Numbered from the stretch's first letter, positions 8,431-19,145 are shown. The stretch is DNA of 64,000 nt from Demequina sp. NBRC 110052 (GCF_002090075.1 NZ_BBRI01000002.1:1054001-1118000), one strand, 5' to 3'. Notes: a model not told the origin generated them from the sequence alone. Numbers and translations: made by a program.

Positions 8431-9174
8431 TCAGCCCAGCAGGAAGCGAACGAGCATGCCCAGGGACACCGTCACGATGAGCACACGCAGCACCATCGGA
8501 TTGACGCGCAGCAGCAGGTGGCTGCCGAGATAGGCACCTGCGAGCTGGCCCAGCGCCATCGCGCCGCCCACGAGCCACACGACCTTGCCTGCGACGACGA
8601 AGACGACGAGCGATGCCACGTTCGTCGCGAAGTTGAGCGTCTTCGCGAGCGCCGTGGAGCGCCGCAGGTCGAGCCCGCGAAGTGCCACGCCGCCGAGGGC
8701 GAACAGCGAGCCTGTGCCAGGGCCGAAGGCACCGTCGTACGCGCCGATCGCTGGCACGACCGAAGCGACGTAGGTGCGCCGCGACAGGCGTGCCCGCGGC
8801 GGCGGCATGTGTGCGCCGCGCACGAACAGGAAGTAGCCCGCGATCAGTACGAGCACGATCGGGATGACCACCTCGAGCGCATCGGGGTCGACGAACAGGA
8901 TCGCGACCGAGCCCAGCGCGGACCCGACGAAGGCCACCGCCATGGGCCCCCTCACGTCACGCCACGCGACACCGTGCCTGCGGATCACCTGCACCGTGGC
9001 GGTGAGCGTGCCGAACGAGCCCTGGAGCTTGTTCGTGCCGAGCGCCTGCACGGGCGGCAGTCCGGCGAGCAGCAGTGCGGGCACGGTGAGGAGCCCACCG
9101 CCCCCCGCGAGGGTATCGAGCACGCCCGCCGCGAAGGCGACGGCGACGAGCACCCCGAGCACCGTCCACGGCAC
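8431..9174 (-). CDS. TSUP-family permease (TauE/SafE-like)
   Basis: A 247-residue protein with about eight hydrophobic helices. It has the TSUP signature in its first half (LDTLAGGGGLLTVPALL, then LGTNKLQGSFGT) and a related second half (YDGAFGPGTGSLFALGG). The family moves sulfite, sulfonates or other small anions across the membrane; the substrate here is unknown. It starts at GTG 9174, 41 bases after the guaB stop, and may be co-transcribed with guaB. Confidence 0.82.
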   Translation of the reverse strand: MPWTVLGVLVAVAFAAGVLDTLAGGGGLLTVPALLLAGLPPVQALGTNKLQGSFGTLTATVQVIRRHGVAWRDVRGPMAVAFVGSALGSVAILFVDPDALEVVIPIVLVLIAGYFLFVRGAHMPPPRARLSRRTYVASVVPAIGAYDGAFGPGTGSLFALGGVALRGLDLRRSTALAKTLNFATNVASLVVFVVAGKVVWLVGGAMALGQLAGAYLGSHLLLRVNPMVLRVLIVTVSLGMLVRFLLG

Positions 9175-9215
9175 GCCGGAGCCCAGTGCCCCGTCGACGG
9201 CGAGCGGTGGCGTGA

Positions 9216-10733
<1,518 letters not shown>

Positions 10734-10830
10734 CGGGCGGCGGAGGGGCCGCGGAGCACGCCCGAGAATGCCTCTTGCCAAGCGAGGCGACGAAGCGGTA
10801 GACAGGCGGTAGGGGTTCAACGACGAGCCC

Positions 10831-10859
10831 TTGACCTGGACATTTTGCCCACCTAGTGT
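10831..10859 (+). promoter_or_regulatory. whiB promoter
   Basis: TTGACC, 17-base spacer, TAGTGT: a strong housekeeping-sigma promoter. A leader of about 70 bases follows, with tandem ACGG-type repeats (10867-10884), ending in AAGGAG at 10926-10931. Confidence 0.75.
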
Positions 10860-10935
10860 GAATGTCACGGAACGGTAACGGTCCCGCGAGGGTGCCGGGC
10901 CCGTCCTTTCCAGGGACCGAACGCCAAGGAGTGCC

Positions 10936-11226
10936 ATGGAGTCGATAGCGAAACTTCCGGCGCCGACGCAGGACCAGTGGGAGTGGCAGTACGAGGGGGC
11001 CTGCAGAGAGGCAGACCCCGATCTCTTCTTCCACCCCGAGGGCGAACGAGGGGCCGCCCGTCGACGTCGCGCCGAAGCGGCCAAGCAGTACTGTGCACGA
11101 TGCCCCGTCCTGGAGACGTGTCGCGAACGCTCGCTCATGGCGCGCGAGCCGTTCGGCGTCTGGGGCGGCATGAGCGAGGACGAGCGCCACGCGATGCTGG
11201 CGGGGAGGTTCAAGAAGGCGAGCTGA
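10936..11226 (+). CDS. WhiB-family iron-sulfur transcription factor (WhiB3/WhiD-like)
   Basis: A 96-residue Wbl protein. Four cysteines at residues 23, 53, 56 and 62 should hold a 4Fe-4S cluster, followed by GVWGG and a basic C-terminus (RFKKAS). FFHPEGERG and its place beside groES and guaB match the WhiB3/WhiD type rather than WhiB1 or WhmD. Such proteins bind the primary sigma factor and answer to redox or nitric oxide. A 15-16-bp terminator stem separates it from groES. Confidence 0.9.
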   Translation: MESIAKLPAPTQDQWEWQYEGACREADPDLFFHPEGERGAARRRRAEAAKQYCARCPVLETCRERSLMAREPFGVWGGMSEDERHAMLAGRFKKAS

Positions 11227-11259
11227 TGCGGCGCGCACAGCGCGACCCGCTCGGACATG

Positions 11260-11296
11260 ACAGCAGCCCCGGACCGCTCAGGTCCGGGGCTGCTGT
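11260..11296. terminator. Bidirectional terminator between whiB and groES
   Basis: A perfect stem of 15-16 bp with loop GCTCA: arms 11260-11275 and 11281-11296 (CAGCAGCCCCGGACC and its complement). It lies between two convergent genes and probably serves both. Confidence 0.85.
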
Positions 11297-11307
11297 GCGT
11301 GGAGCTG

Positions 11308-11601
11308 TCAGCCGATGACAGCGAGGAGGTCGCGCGCGGAGAGGATCAGGTAGTCCTCACCCGCGTACTTGACCTCGGTGCCGCCGTACTTGCTGTAGAT
11401 CACCTTGTCGCCGACGGCGACGTCCACGGGGACGCGGTTGCCGTTGTCGTCGATGCGACCGGGTCCGACCGCCACGACCTCGCCCTCCTGGGGCTTCTCC
11501 TTGGCGGTGTCAGGGATCACGAGGCCGGAGGCCGTGGTCGTCTCGGCGGCAGCCGCCTTGACCACGACCTTGTCCTCCAGAGGCTTGATAGAGACCGACA
11601 C
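11308..11601 (-). CDS. groES: Co-chaperonin GroES
   Basis: A 97-residue Hsp10 that caps the GroEL folding chamber. It has the family opening [12 protein letters not shown], the mobile-loop region [20 protein letters not shown] and the roof segment. GTG 11601 is chosen because GGAAGGTGAGG precedes it and it gives the usual length; an upstream ATG at 11613 would add only four residues. A perfect CIRCE operator lies upstream. No groEL follows: the gene is directly succeeded by a terminator and convergent whiB. Confidence 0.95.
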   Translation of the reverse strand: MSVSIKPLEDKVVVKAAAAETTTASGLVIPDTAKEKPQEGEVVAVGPGRIDDNGNRVPVDVAVGDKVIYSKYGGTEVKYAGEDYLILSARDLLAVIG

Positions 11602-11717
11602 AGCGGACCTCACCTTCCGTCTCGAAGTTCATGTCGCGACGCGAGCCGGGCGACCTGCCGTCGCGGGGGTCAGGCGAACCGGCGCCTCGTCGCACTCCAG
11701 TGCGGAGCGCGTCCAGA

Positions 11718-11744
11718 TTAGCACTCACAGACGGCGAGTGCTAA
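11718..11744. promoter_or_regulatory. CIRCE operator (HrcA site) of groES
   Basis: TTAGCACTC-N9-GAGTGCTAA, an exact match to the CIRCE consensus, in the region between groES and the divergent methyltransferase gene. HrcA bound here should repress groES until heat shock. Confidence 0.95.
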
Positions 11745-11804
11745 CGATCTGGGCATCGCGTCCGAGCCTCGCACTGCGCGTGCAGGCGTGGAAGGATCGC
11801 ACGC

Positions 11805-12998
11805 ATGGACGCCGCCACCGCCCGCCTCCTGCTGACCCCGGAGGCGACCGCCCTGCTGGAGAGGCTGCCGGCGTACGACACGATCGAGCCGCTCTCGTTC
11901 GGCAGCCGCCTGCGACGGGAGGGAGCCGACGGTGAGCTCGTCGCTGCAGTGCTGTCGCAGGCCGAGCTCCGGCTGGCCGCGCGCCGCAAACTCGGCGACT
12001 TCGCGCAGGGCATGCTCTTCACACGGGAGGGTCTCGAACAGGCGACGCGGCTGACGGTCGCCGCGAGGCACGCCCGACGCTTCCGGGACGCGGGCACCAC
12101 GAGGGTCGCCGACCTCACGGCGGGCCTCGGTGCCGACGCCATGGCCTTGGCCGCGCTCGGCCTCGCCGTGGTCGCATTCGAGCGCGACGAGGCGACCGCG
12201 CTGCTCGCGGACCACAATCTGCGCCACTGGGACGACGCCCTCGTGGTGCTGGCCGACTCGATGGAGACCGTGCGTGGGGTGGACGGAGTGGACGCCGTGT
12301 TCGCGGATCCGGCGCGCCGCACGGGGCGCGGCCGTCGCCACGATCCGCGCGACTACTCCCCCGCGCTCGACGACGTGCTCGCGCTGCGGGATCAGTTTCC
12401 CGCGCTCGGCGTCAAGGTGGGCCCGGGCATCCCTCATGACGCGCTGCCAACGTCGACGCCCGACGCGCCCGTCGAGGCGCAGTGGGTCTCCGTCGATGGC
12501 GATGTGGTCGAGGCGGGCCTGTGGTGCGGGCCGCTTGCCGCGCATGGTGGGCGCGGCGCCCTGGTGATCTCCGGGGACGAGGCGCACGAGCTGACCGGCG
12601 AGCCGACGCCGGGCGAGGCCGGAACGCTCGGCGAGTTCGTGGTGGAGCCGGACGGCGCGGTCATCCGTGCGGGCCTCGTGGGCCCCCTCGCCGAGTCCGT
12701 CGGCGCGCATCTGGTCGACCCCCGCATCGCGTACCTCACGAGCGCCTCCGAGGTCCACACACCGTTCGCGCGGACGTATCGCGTCCTCGAGTCCCTCCCC
12801 TACTCGACCTCACGGCTCGCCTCCGCGCTGCACGCACGCGGCGTGGGACGGGTCGAGATCAAGAAGCGCGGCGTCGACGTGACGCCCGAGCGTCTGAGAC
12901 CTCAGCTCAAGCTGCGCGGCTCAGCGTCGGCGACGGTGATCCTCACGCGCATCGCGGACCGGCACACGGCGCTGATCGTGGAGCCGGTCGGGGGTTGA
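11805..12998 (+). CDS. THUMP-like domain class I methyltransferase
   Basis: A 397-residue protein. A helical N-terminal part is followed by a SAM-binding Rossmann fold (VADLTAGLGADAMALAALG, residues about 105-125) and FADPARRTGRGRR (about 165-177), typical of an actinobacterial family annotated as THUMP-like methyltransferases. The C-terminal segment (VEIKKRGVDVTPERLR) is family-specific. The substrate is probably RNA but unproven. The start at ATG 11805 has AAGGA nearby. Converges on the nagZ-like gene. Confidence 0.78.
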   Translation: MDAATARLLLTPEATALLERLPAYDTIEPLSFGSRLRREGADGELVAAVLSQAELRLAARRKLGDFAQGMLFTREGLEQATRLTVAARHARRFRDAGTTRVADLTAGLGADAMALAALGLAVVAFERDEATALLADHNLRHWDDALVVLADSMETVRGVDGVDAVFADPARRTGRGRRHDPRDYSPALDDVLALRDQFPALGVKVGPGIPHDALPTSTPDAPVEAQWVSVDGDVVEAGLWCGPLAAHGGRGALVISGDEAHELTGEPTPGEAGTLGEFVVEPDGAVIRAGLVGPLAESVGAHLVDPRIAYLTSASEVHTPFARTYRVLESLPYSTSRLASALHARGVGRVEIKKRGVDVTPERLRPQLKLRGSASATVILTRIADRHTALIVEPVGG

Positions 12999-13041
12999 GG
13001 CGCCTGCCCGACGCGGGAGCCAGCGCAGAGGTCGCGTCGCC

Positions 13042-14673
13042 TCACGCGGTGCAGGCGGCGGGCACGTCCGCGAGCGCGACGGGCCACCGCCCCTGCGGCG
13101 GGACCGCGCCTGCGAGCACGTCCGCGAGCCCTGCGAGAGCCGACTCTCCGCGTCCGTAGACCGCGGCGTACACACGTGCGCTCGACCCGCTCAGACCCCA
13201 GGGCCCGTCCATGGCGACCACGACGTCGGCGCTTCCCGCGCGGTCGTCCGTCCCGGAGATCCAGATGCTCGTGCCGCCTTCGCCGATGGCGATCCCGTGC
13301 GCGGCGAGGCCTGCGGCGAGCGCCTCACGGTCTGCGCTCCAGCCGCCCGAGATGCTCACCGGCGAGGTGACGAAAGGGGCCGCGCAGTCGGCGGCCGCAA
13401 CCGTCGCGCCACTCGAAGCGAGGGCGCGCGCATAGTCGCCCGTCACGGTCGGCGCCGCCGGCACCAGCCCGGCCTGCCATCGCGCGAGCAGGATGACACG
13501 TGCTGCCGCCTCGTCGAGCCGCTCCCGCGACAGCGTGCCCTGTTCGACTGCGGCGACGATCGCCTCGAGCGCGGCGTCAGTCGATGTGGGCATGAGGAGC
13601 AGGTCGGCGCCGGCCACGAGCGCCTCGACGGACGCCTGCCCCGGACCTCGCGACTGAGTGATGGCACCCATGTTGAGGGCGTCGGTCACGGCGACGCCCG
13701 TGAAGCCGAGCTCGTCGCGCAGATACGCGTACGCGTCCGGGTCGAGGCTCGCGGGCTCGCCGCCCCACGCCTGCACCGCGATGTGGCTCATCATCACCAT
13801 GGGGGCGCCGACGGCCACCGCCCTGCGGAACGGGACGAGGTCGCGCTGCTCGAGGGCATCGAGCGTGGCCGACTGCACGGGCAGCGCGTCGTGCGAGTCG
13901 GTGGTCACCGAGCCGTGTCCGGGGAAGTGCTTGATGGCGGGGACGACGGCGGCGTCGACGTATCCGAGCATCGCCGCGACCGTGGTGCCTGCGACGGCAT
14001 CCGGCTGGTCGCCGGCGGAGCGGGACCTGATGATCGGGTCCGCCAGACCGATCGTGACGTCGGCGACCGGCGCGAAGTCCACGGTGATGCCCAGCGCCGC
14101 GAGGTCGCGTCCCTGTGCGGCGTACACGCCGCGCACGAGCGACTTGTCCTGCGCCGCGCCTGCGGCCATGAACGCGGGGAGCTCGACGATGCCGTCCTGC
14201 AGGCGCGCGACCCGGCCGCCCTCCTGGTCGATCGAGATCAGCGCGGGCCACCCGCGCTCGCCCGCTCCCGCCTGTGCCGCGGCGGCCAGGCCCGCGACTG
14301 TGTCGGCGCGCTCGGTCGCGGAGGCGAACAGGATGACGCCCGCGAGCGAGTGGTCGGCGATGAGCGCCCGCAACTGTGGGCCGTCGGCGTACGTGTAGGC
14401 CGGCATGAGGACGGCGCCCGCGGCCTCGCGCGCGCTCAGCGCCGATGCGGTCGCCTGCGCGTCCTCCCACGCGTCGAGGGTCGGGCCCCACGCAAGTGTC
14501 TCCGGAGTGGACGACGCGGGCGAAGCCGATGGCGTGGACTCCGCGACGGCTGACGTGGACGGCGTGGGGCTCGGCGAGGACGACACCGCCGGACTGGTGC
14601 CGCATGCCGCAAGGCTGCCGAGCGCGAGCGCACCGGCGAGCGCGGCGCGCGCCGTCCGCGCGAGGCGACGCAT
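13042..14673 (-). CDS. Glycoside hydrolase family 3 lipoprotein (NagZ-like beta-N-acetylhexosaminidase)
   Basis: A 543-residue exported enzyme. It begins with a basic n-region, a hydrophobic stretch and a lipobox (LGSLAAC), then a Ser/Pro/Thr-rich linker (to about residue 55). The catalytic domain has KHFPGHGSVTTDSHDALP, with the His/Asp general-acid loop of NagZ, and the nucleophile region GVAVTDALNMGAI. It probably trims GlcNAc from peptidoglycan fragments at the cell surface. Its ATG overlaps the tsaD stop (ATGA at 14673). Confidence 0.88.
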   Translation of the reverse strand: MRRLARTARAALAGALALGSLAACGTSPAVSSSPSPTPSTSAVAESTPSASPASSTPETLAWGPTLDAWEDAQATASALSAREAAGAVLMPAYTYADGPQLRALIADHSLAGVILFASATERADTVAGLAAAAQAGAGERGWPALISIDQEGGRVARLQDGIVELPAFMAAGAAQDKSLVRGVYAAQGRDLAALGITVDFAPVADVTIGLADPIIRSRSAGDQPDAVAGTTVAAMLGYVDAAVVPAIKHFPGHGSVTTDSHDALPVQSATLDALEQRDLVPFRRAVAVGAPMVMMSHIAVQAWGGEPASLDPDAYAYLRDELGFTGVAVTDALNMGAITQSRGPGQASVEALVAGADLLLMPTSTDAALEAIVAAVEQGTLSRERLDEAAARVILLARWQAGLVPAAPTVTGDYARALASSGATVAAADCAAPFVTSPVSISGGWSADREALAAGLAAHGIAIGEGGTSIWISGTDDRAGSADVVVAMDGPWGLSGSSARVYAAVYGRGESALAGLADVLAGAVPPQGRWPVALADVPAACTA

Positions 14674-15713
14674 CAGACGGTGATCGTGGACAGCGGCATG
14701 GACGAGTCGACACCGATGCCGAGCCCGCTGGGCGCCACACCCCGGCGAGCTGCAGCGGAGCCGAGCGCCGCGATCATGGCGCCGTTGTCGGTGCAGTACT
14801 TGATAGGAGGGATCCGCACGTCGATGCCGGCCTGGGCGCAGCGCTCCGTGGCGAGCTCGCGCAGCTGCGAGTTGGCGGAGAAGCCGCCTCCGATGACGAG
14901 GGTGTCCACGTCGTGCGCGCGGCACGCGGCGATGGTCTTGGCGACCAGCACGTCGGCGACGGCGGCCGCGAAGGAGGCCGCGACGTCGGCGACGGGGATC
15001 TCCTCGCCCGCCTCCTCGCGCGCCTCGAGCCATCGCGCGACCGCGGTCTTGAGGCCCGAGAACGAGAAGTCGTACGCGTGGCTCTGCATCGCCTTGGCGC
15101 TCGTGAGCGCGCGTGGGAACGGGATGGCCCCCGGGTCGCCCTCGCGCGCGAGCCGGTCCACGTGCGGACCGCCGGGGTACGGCAGGCCCAGCAGCCGTCC
15201 CACCTTGTCGAACGCCTCGCCTGCCGCGTCGTCGAGCGTGTGACCCAGCTCGACCACGTCGGTCGCGATGTCGTTCACGAGCAACAGCGACGTGTGCCCG
15301 CCCGAGACCACCAGTGCCATCGTGCGCGCCGGCATCTCCCCGTGCACGAGCTCGTCGACGGCTGCGTGTCCGATGACGTGGTTGACGCCGTACAGAGGCT
15401 TGCCGAGCGCGAGCGAGAGGGCTTTCGCGGCCGAGACTCCGACGGTGAGGGAACCCACGAGACCCGGCCCCGACGCCACGGCGATGCCGTCCACGTCAGC
15501 GAGCGTCGCGTCGGCGCGGCGCAGCGCCTCCTCGATGGTCGGCACGACCGCCTCGAGGTGCGCGCGCGACGCCACCTCGGGCACGATCCCGCCGAACCGG
15601 GCGTGCTCGTCCATGGACGACGCGACGACGTCGGCGAGCAGCTCGGTGCCGCGCACCAGCGCCACGCCCGTCTCGTCGCAGGTGCTCTCGAGGCCGAGGA
15701 TGAGGGGTTCCAC
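14673..15713 (-). CDS. tsaD: tRNA t6A37 threonylcarbamoyltransferase TsaD
   Basis: A 346-residue ASKHA-fold enzyme that transfers threonylcarbamoyl to A37 of ANN-decoding tRNAs, working with TsaB and TsaE. It has [14 protein letters not shown], the metal site HVIGH in [19 protein letters not shown] and [15 protein letters not shown] 15713 fits the family start ([11 protein letters not shown]); TACCCT lies 7 bases before it. An ATG at 15761 would add a non-conserved 16 residues. The rest of the tsa set lies upstream, interrupted by an antiparallel nitroreductase gene. Confidence 0.93.
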   Translation of the reverse strand: MEPLILGLESTCDETGVALVRGTELLADVVASSMDEHARFGGIVPEVASRAHLEAVVPTIEEALRRADATLADVDGIAVASGPGLVGSLTVGVSAAKALSLALGKPLYGVNHVIGHAAVDELVHGEMPARTMALVVSGGHTSLLLVNDIATDVVELGHTLDDAAGEAFDKVGRLLGLPYPGGPHVDRLAREGDPGAIPFPRALTSAKAMQSHAYDFSFSGLKTAVARWLEAREEAGEEIPVADVAASFAAAVADVLVAKTIAACRAHDVDTLVIGGGFSANSQLRELATERCAQAGIDVRIPPIKYCTDNGAMIAALGSAAARRGVAPSGLGIGVDSSMPLSTITV

Positions 15714-15720
15714 GGTCCCC

Positions 15721-15726
15721 AGGGTA
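15721..15726 (-). promoter_or_regulatory. -10 box TACCCT of tsaD, leaderless start
   Basis: TACCCT, seven bases, then GTG 15713. This supports the short start and independent transcription of tsaD-nagZ. Confidence 0.45.
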
Positions 15727-15769
15727 GTCGCGGGAATACTCCGCCCCCCACTGTTCGTCATATGTAGAC

Positions 15770-16399
15770 GTGACAGCAGTGCCCCGTTTCACCGATGCGA
15801 CCTTCCGCGTCGAGGCCGACGCCCTCGATGCGCTCTTCCGCGACGCCCGCTCCGCGACGCGCTGGTCCGAGCGCGAGGTGCCGGTGGACGTCATCCGCGA
15901 GGTGCACGAGCTCGTGCGCTTGGCCCCGTCCGCGAACAACTCATCCCCCCTGCGCCTCGTGGTCGCGACCTCGGAGCACGCGCGCGAGATCATCATGGAG
16001 CATGCATCGCGCGGCAACCGCGTCAAGCTCGACCGCGCCCCGCTGATCCTCGTCGCCGCCTCGGACCCGCGCTACCACGAGCACCTCGACGTCACCGCCC
16101 CCGGCCTGCCGGGGCTGTACGAGGTGCTGGAGAGCCGGCCCGATGCGCGGGCCATCACGGCGCACGACAGCGCCTGGCTGCAGATCGGCTTCCTCATCCT
16201 CGCGCTGCGAGCGGCCGGCCTCGACGTGAGGCCGATGGCGGGCTTCGACAAGGCGGGACTGTCCCAGGCTCTGCTGGCCGACCGTCCCTGGCACCCCGAG
16301 CTGCTGCTCGCGGTCGGGTACCCGGCGGAGGACGGCGACCACGGCGCAGGCGACCGCCGGGGGCGTCCGGACTGGGACGCCGCCGCGGTCGAGATCTAG
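15770..16399 (+). CDS. Nitroreductase-family protein
   Basis: A 209-residue FMN-dependent reductase. [12 protein letters not shown] (about 25-36) and [15 protein letters not shown] (about 50-64) are the flavin-binding motifs of the RutE/HadB-like group, and [26 protein letters not shown] is the central helix region. It probably reduces a quinone, nitro compound or semialdehyde. It sits antiparallel inside the tsa cluster, and its stop overlaps that of rimI in the shared CTAG at 16396-16399. Confidence 0.8.
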   Translation: MTAVPRFTDATFRVEADALDALFRDARSATRWSEREVPVDVIREVHELVRLAPSANNSSPLRLVVATSEHAREIIMEHASRGNRVKLDRAPLILVAASDPRYHEHLDVTAPGLPGLYEVLESRPDARAITAHDSAWLQIGFLILALRAAGLDVRPMAGFDKAGLSQALLADRPWHPELLLAVGYPAEDGDHGAGDRRGRPDWDAAAVEI

Positions 16400-16869
16400 T
16401 CCGCCGCGGACTCACCCTCCGGACGGAGCGCGAGCCGCATCACGAGCGCGTCCGTGCCCTCGGGCTGGTAGTACTTGCGGCGCACGCGCACATCCTCGAA
16501 GCCGTACGCACGGTAGAGCGCGAGCGCGGCCTCGTTGTCGACGGCGACCTCGAGCCACGCGTCGGCCGCGCCCAGCTCGTTCGCCTGTTCCAAGAAGTCG
16601 TCCATGAGCAGCCGCGCGAGGCCGTGGCGCCGATGCTCGGGCAGCACCGCGAGGTTCATGAGATGGAATGCCTCGCCCTCGAACCCGTACACCGCGTACG
16701 CGACGAGCTCGCCAACGAGCCGCACCGCGCGGTAGCGCGAGCCTCCGTAGCGCCAGTCGTCGCGGATCAGCGTCCCCGACCAGGCCGACCTGCCGAACAG
16801 CGTGAGCTCGGACGCCGCCATCCAGTCGAGGTCGTCCTCCTCGAGGTCGACCAGGCGCGGTGCGCTCAC
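16396..16869 (-). CDS. rimI: Ribosomal-protein-alanine N-acetyltransferase RimI
   Basis: A 157-residue GNAT acetyltransferase. The acetyl-CoA loop is in LMNLAVLPEHRRHGLARLLM and the C-terminal signature is NEAALALYRAYGFEDV. RimI acetylates the N-terminus of S18 and other proteins. Its start overlaps the tsaB stop by 4 bases (16866-16869), the standard actinobacterial tsaB-rimI arrangement. Confidence 0.9.
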   Translation of the reverse strand: MSAPRLVDLEEDDLDWMAASELTLFGRSAWSGTLIRDDWRYGGSRYRAVRLVGELVAYAVYGFEGEAFHLMNLAVLPEHRRHGLARLLMDDFLEQANELGAADAWLEVAVDNEAALALYRAYGFEDVRVRRKYYQPEGTDALVMRLALRPEGESAAD

Positions 16870-17480
16870 GCGCCCGGCACTCCGTGGACGTCAGGGCGGC
16901 GCAGGTACAGCGGCTCGGTGGGCAGGTCGGACTCGCCGGCGGCGAGCCTCGCCGCCACGACGCGCGCGAGCCACGCGGGGTCCACGTCCGCGACGCGTCC
17001 GCCGGGCAGCGCCTCGGGGTACAGCGCTGCGCCCGGACCCACGACGAGACCGGCCACGGGCACGTCCCCGGGGTAGGCGACCGCGGGGCCGTCCACCCGC
17101 ACGCCCGACGCGTAGGTCGCCCAGTAGAGCTCCTTGCGTCGCGCATCGGATACGGCGGTGACGTTCGGCTCGTCCGCGAAGGCCGCGCCGATCGCATCGA
17201 GCGAGCACGTGCCGTGCACGGGAACGCCCCACGCGAAGCCGAGCGTTCGGGCCGTGACGAGCCCCACGCGCAGGCCCGTGAAGGGCGCCGGGCCGGTGCC
17301 CACGACGATGCGCTCCACATCACCGCGCGCGCATCCCGCCTCCGCCATCGCGGACTCGATGAGCCCCGTGAGGAGTTCGGCGTGGCCGCGCGGCTGGTGC
17401 TCCGAGCGCGAGGCCCGGACGGTGTCGCCGTCGAGCACGGCGACGGACACGGCAGCGGAGGTGTCGAGCGCGAGGATCAT
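16866..17480 (-). CDS. tsaB: tRNA t6A biosynthesis protein TsaB
   Basis: A 204-residue TsaD paralogue that scaffolds the t6A complex. It starts MILALDTSAAVSVAVLDG and keeps GTGPAPFTGLRVGLVTARTLGFAWGVPVHG. The second half is degenerate, as usual. TAGGCT lies 6 bases before the ATG and there is no ribosome site, so tsaB-rimI probably has its own leaderless promoter although tsaE ends only 22 bases upstream. Confidence 0.93.
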   Translation of the reverse strand: MILALDTSAAVSVAVLDGDTVRASRSEHQPRGHAELLTGLIESAMAEAGCARGDVERIVVGTGPAPFTGLRVGLVTARTLGFAWGVPVHGTCSLDAIGAAFADEPNVTAVSDARRKELYWATYASGVRVDGPAVAYPGDVPVAGLVVGPGAALYPEALPGGRVADVDPAWLARVVAARLAAGESDLPTEPLYLRRPDVHGVPGA

Positions 17481-17486
17481 GGGATC

Positions 17487-17492
17487 AGCCTA
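17487..17492 (-). promoter_or_regulatory. -10 box TAGGCT of tsaB, leaderless start
   Basis: TAGGCT, then GATCCC, then ATG 17480. Same hexamer and spacing as before guaB3. Confidence 0.5.
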
Positions 17493-17502
17493 GATCGCGC
17501 GC

Positions 17503-18021
17503 TCACGCCTCGGCATCGGCCGCGAGCGCGACGCCCGTCCACCTCGGCCCATGACCGACGAGCGCGACCGTCCTCATGCCTGCGTCGGGCGCCTCCATGT
17601 CGATCTCGCCGCCGCGGCGCCGCCGGATGGTGACGTGAAGGCGATCCTCGGAGAGCTGCTCCGCGGCGCCCTCGCCCCACTCGACGACCGTCACCGAGTC
17701 CTCGAGCGCGGCGTCGAGGTCGAGATCGTCGAGCTCCGCGAGAGAGCCCAGGCGATACGCATCGACGTGCACGAGCGCGGGGCCGCCCACCTCGGACGGA
17801 TGCGTGCGGGCGATGATGAAGGTGGGGCTTGCGACGGGGCCACGCACGCCGAGCGCCTCGCCCAGCCCCTGCGTGAACGTCGTCTTGCCCGCGCCGAGGT
17901 CGCCAGTGAGGATCACCAGGTCGCCGGCGCGCAGCTCGGGCCCGACCACGTCGCGCGCGAGCGAGCGCATGGCGTCGGCATCGGGTACGTCGTAATCGCT
18001 CACGGCCTCGTCACCGCTCAC
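17503..18021 (-). CDS. tsaE: tRNA t6A biosynthesis ATPase TsaE
   Basis: A 172-residue P-loop ATPase that drives turnover of the t6A complex. Walker A is GDLGAGKTTFTQGLGEAL, with SPTFII and the family signature HVDAYRLGS. GTG 18021 is chosen because AAGGAGG lies 4 bases upstream and it overlaps the alr stop (GTGA, 18018-18021). The C-terminus is longer than in Bacillus, as is common in actinobacteria. Confidence 0.92.
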   Translation of the reverse strand: MSGDEAVSDYDVPDADAMRSLARDVVGPELRAGDLVILTGDLGAGKTTFTQGLGEALGVRGPVASPTFIIARTHPSEVGGPALVHVDAYRLGSLAELDDLDLDAALEDSVTVVEWGEGAAEQLSEDRLHVTIRRRRGGEIDMEAPDAGMRTVALVGHGPRWTGVALAADAEA

Positions 18022-19145
18022 AGCGCCTCCTTCTCGCGCAGGCCGCCGAAGCGGCACACGATCTCGTAGTCGATGGTGCCGATCGCCTCGGCCCAGTCGG
18101 TCGCGCTCGGACCGTCGGCGCCGATCAGCGTCACCTCATCACCCGCCTGCGCGGTCGCGTCGGGTCCCAGATCCACGACGAACTGGTCCATGCACACACG
18201 ACCCGCGATGGGGAACTCGCGGCCGCCGATCGCGACCCGCCCGCGGCCGCCACCGGCCGCACGGAACACGCCGTCGGCGTAGCCGAGGGGCACGAGGCCC
18301 AGCACGGTGTCGCGCTCGGTGACGTACTCGTGCCCGTAGCTCACGCCGTGGCCCGCGGGCACGGGCTTCACGAGCGCGAGCCTCGTCGCGACGCGCATTG
18401 CAGGCCGCAGCCCGAAGCGCCTGCCGTCCGGGTCCTGCACGGGCGGAAGCCCGTACATCGCGATGCCGGGCCGCACCAGGTCGAAGTGCAGGTCGGGCCG
18501 TGTCAGCGTGCACGCCGAGTTCGCGAGGTGCCGCACCTCGAGGTCGATCCCCTTCGTATCCGCGAGCGCGAGCGCCTCACGGAACGCAGCCGCCTGCAGG
18601 TCGATGGTCGGATGCCCCGGCTGGTCTGCCCACGCGAGGTGCGACCACATGCCGACCACGCGCACCAATCCCTCGTCACGTGCGGCGATGAGCCGATCGA
18701 GCAGATCGGGCAGCAGCGCGGGAGGGCACCCCTCGCGGCCCAGACCCGTGTCCACGAACACGTGCAAGCGCGGCGCGTGCTCGCCACGCGCGCGCGCGCC
18801 GGCCCGCCCAACGGCGCCCAGGATCGCCTCGAGCACCGGGAGGGACCCCACCGACAGATCGATGCCCGCAGCGACCAGCGCGTCGAAGGGACCGTCGGGA
18901 CCGTACAGCCACGTGAGAACGCGGCCCGTGTCTCCGTGCGCGCGCAGCGAGAGCGCCTCAGACGGCTGAGCGGTGCCGAGCCAGGCCGCGCCGCCAGCGC
19001 GCGCTGCTCGCGCCGCCTCCACGAGCCCGTGGCCGTACGCATCGGCCTTCACGACGGCCATCACTTCAGCCGTCGGTGCGTGCGCGCACAGCACCCTCAT
19101 GTTGTCCTCGATGGCGCCGTAGTCGACGCTCACGTGAGCGGTCAT
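18018..19145 (-). CDS. alr: Alanine racemase
   Basis: A 375-residue PLP enzyme that makes D-alanine for peptidoglycan. The PLP lysine is in VVKADAYGHG, the second catalytic residue is the Tyr in GVSYGHEY, and GRVCMDQF is conserved. ATG 19145 fits the family start (VSVDYGAIEDNMRVL). GAGACT ends 6 bases upstream, a weak leaderless -10. The gene is coupled to tsaE. Confidence 0.93.
   Translation of the reverse strand: MTAHVSVDYGAIEDNMRVLCAHAPTAEVMAVVKADAYGHGLVEAARAARAGGAAWLGTAQPSEALSLRAHGDTGRVLTWLYGPDGPFDALVAAGIDLSVGSLPVLEAILGAVGRAGARARGEHAPRLHVFVDTGLGREGCPPALLPDLLDRLIAARDEGLVRVVGMWSHLAWADQPGHPTIDLQAAAFREALALADTKGIDLEVRHLANSACTLTRPDLHFDLVRPGIAMYGLPPVQDPDGRRFGLRPAMRVATRLALVKPVPAGHGVSYGHEYVTERDTVLGLVPLGYADGVFRAAGGGRGRVAIGGREFPIAGRVCMDQFVVDLGPDATAQAGDEVTLIGADGPSATDWAEAIGTIDYEIVCRFGGLREKEAL

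Noticed and set aside
11227-11307. A groEL remnant downstream of groES
   Set aside because: The gap is 81 bases and is mostly a terminator stem; no GroEL-like reading frame is present.
14674-15033. Longer N-terminus for the NagZ-like lipoprotein
   Set aside because: The extension lies inside tsaD and would bury the lipoprotein signal; ATG 14673 starts directly with a signal peptide and lipobox.
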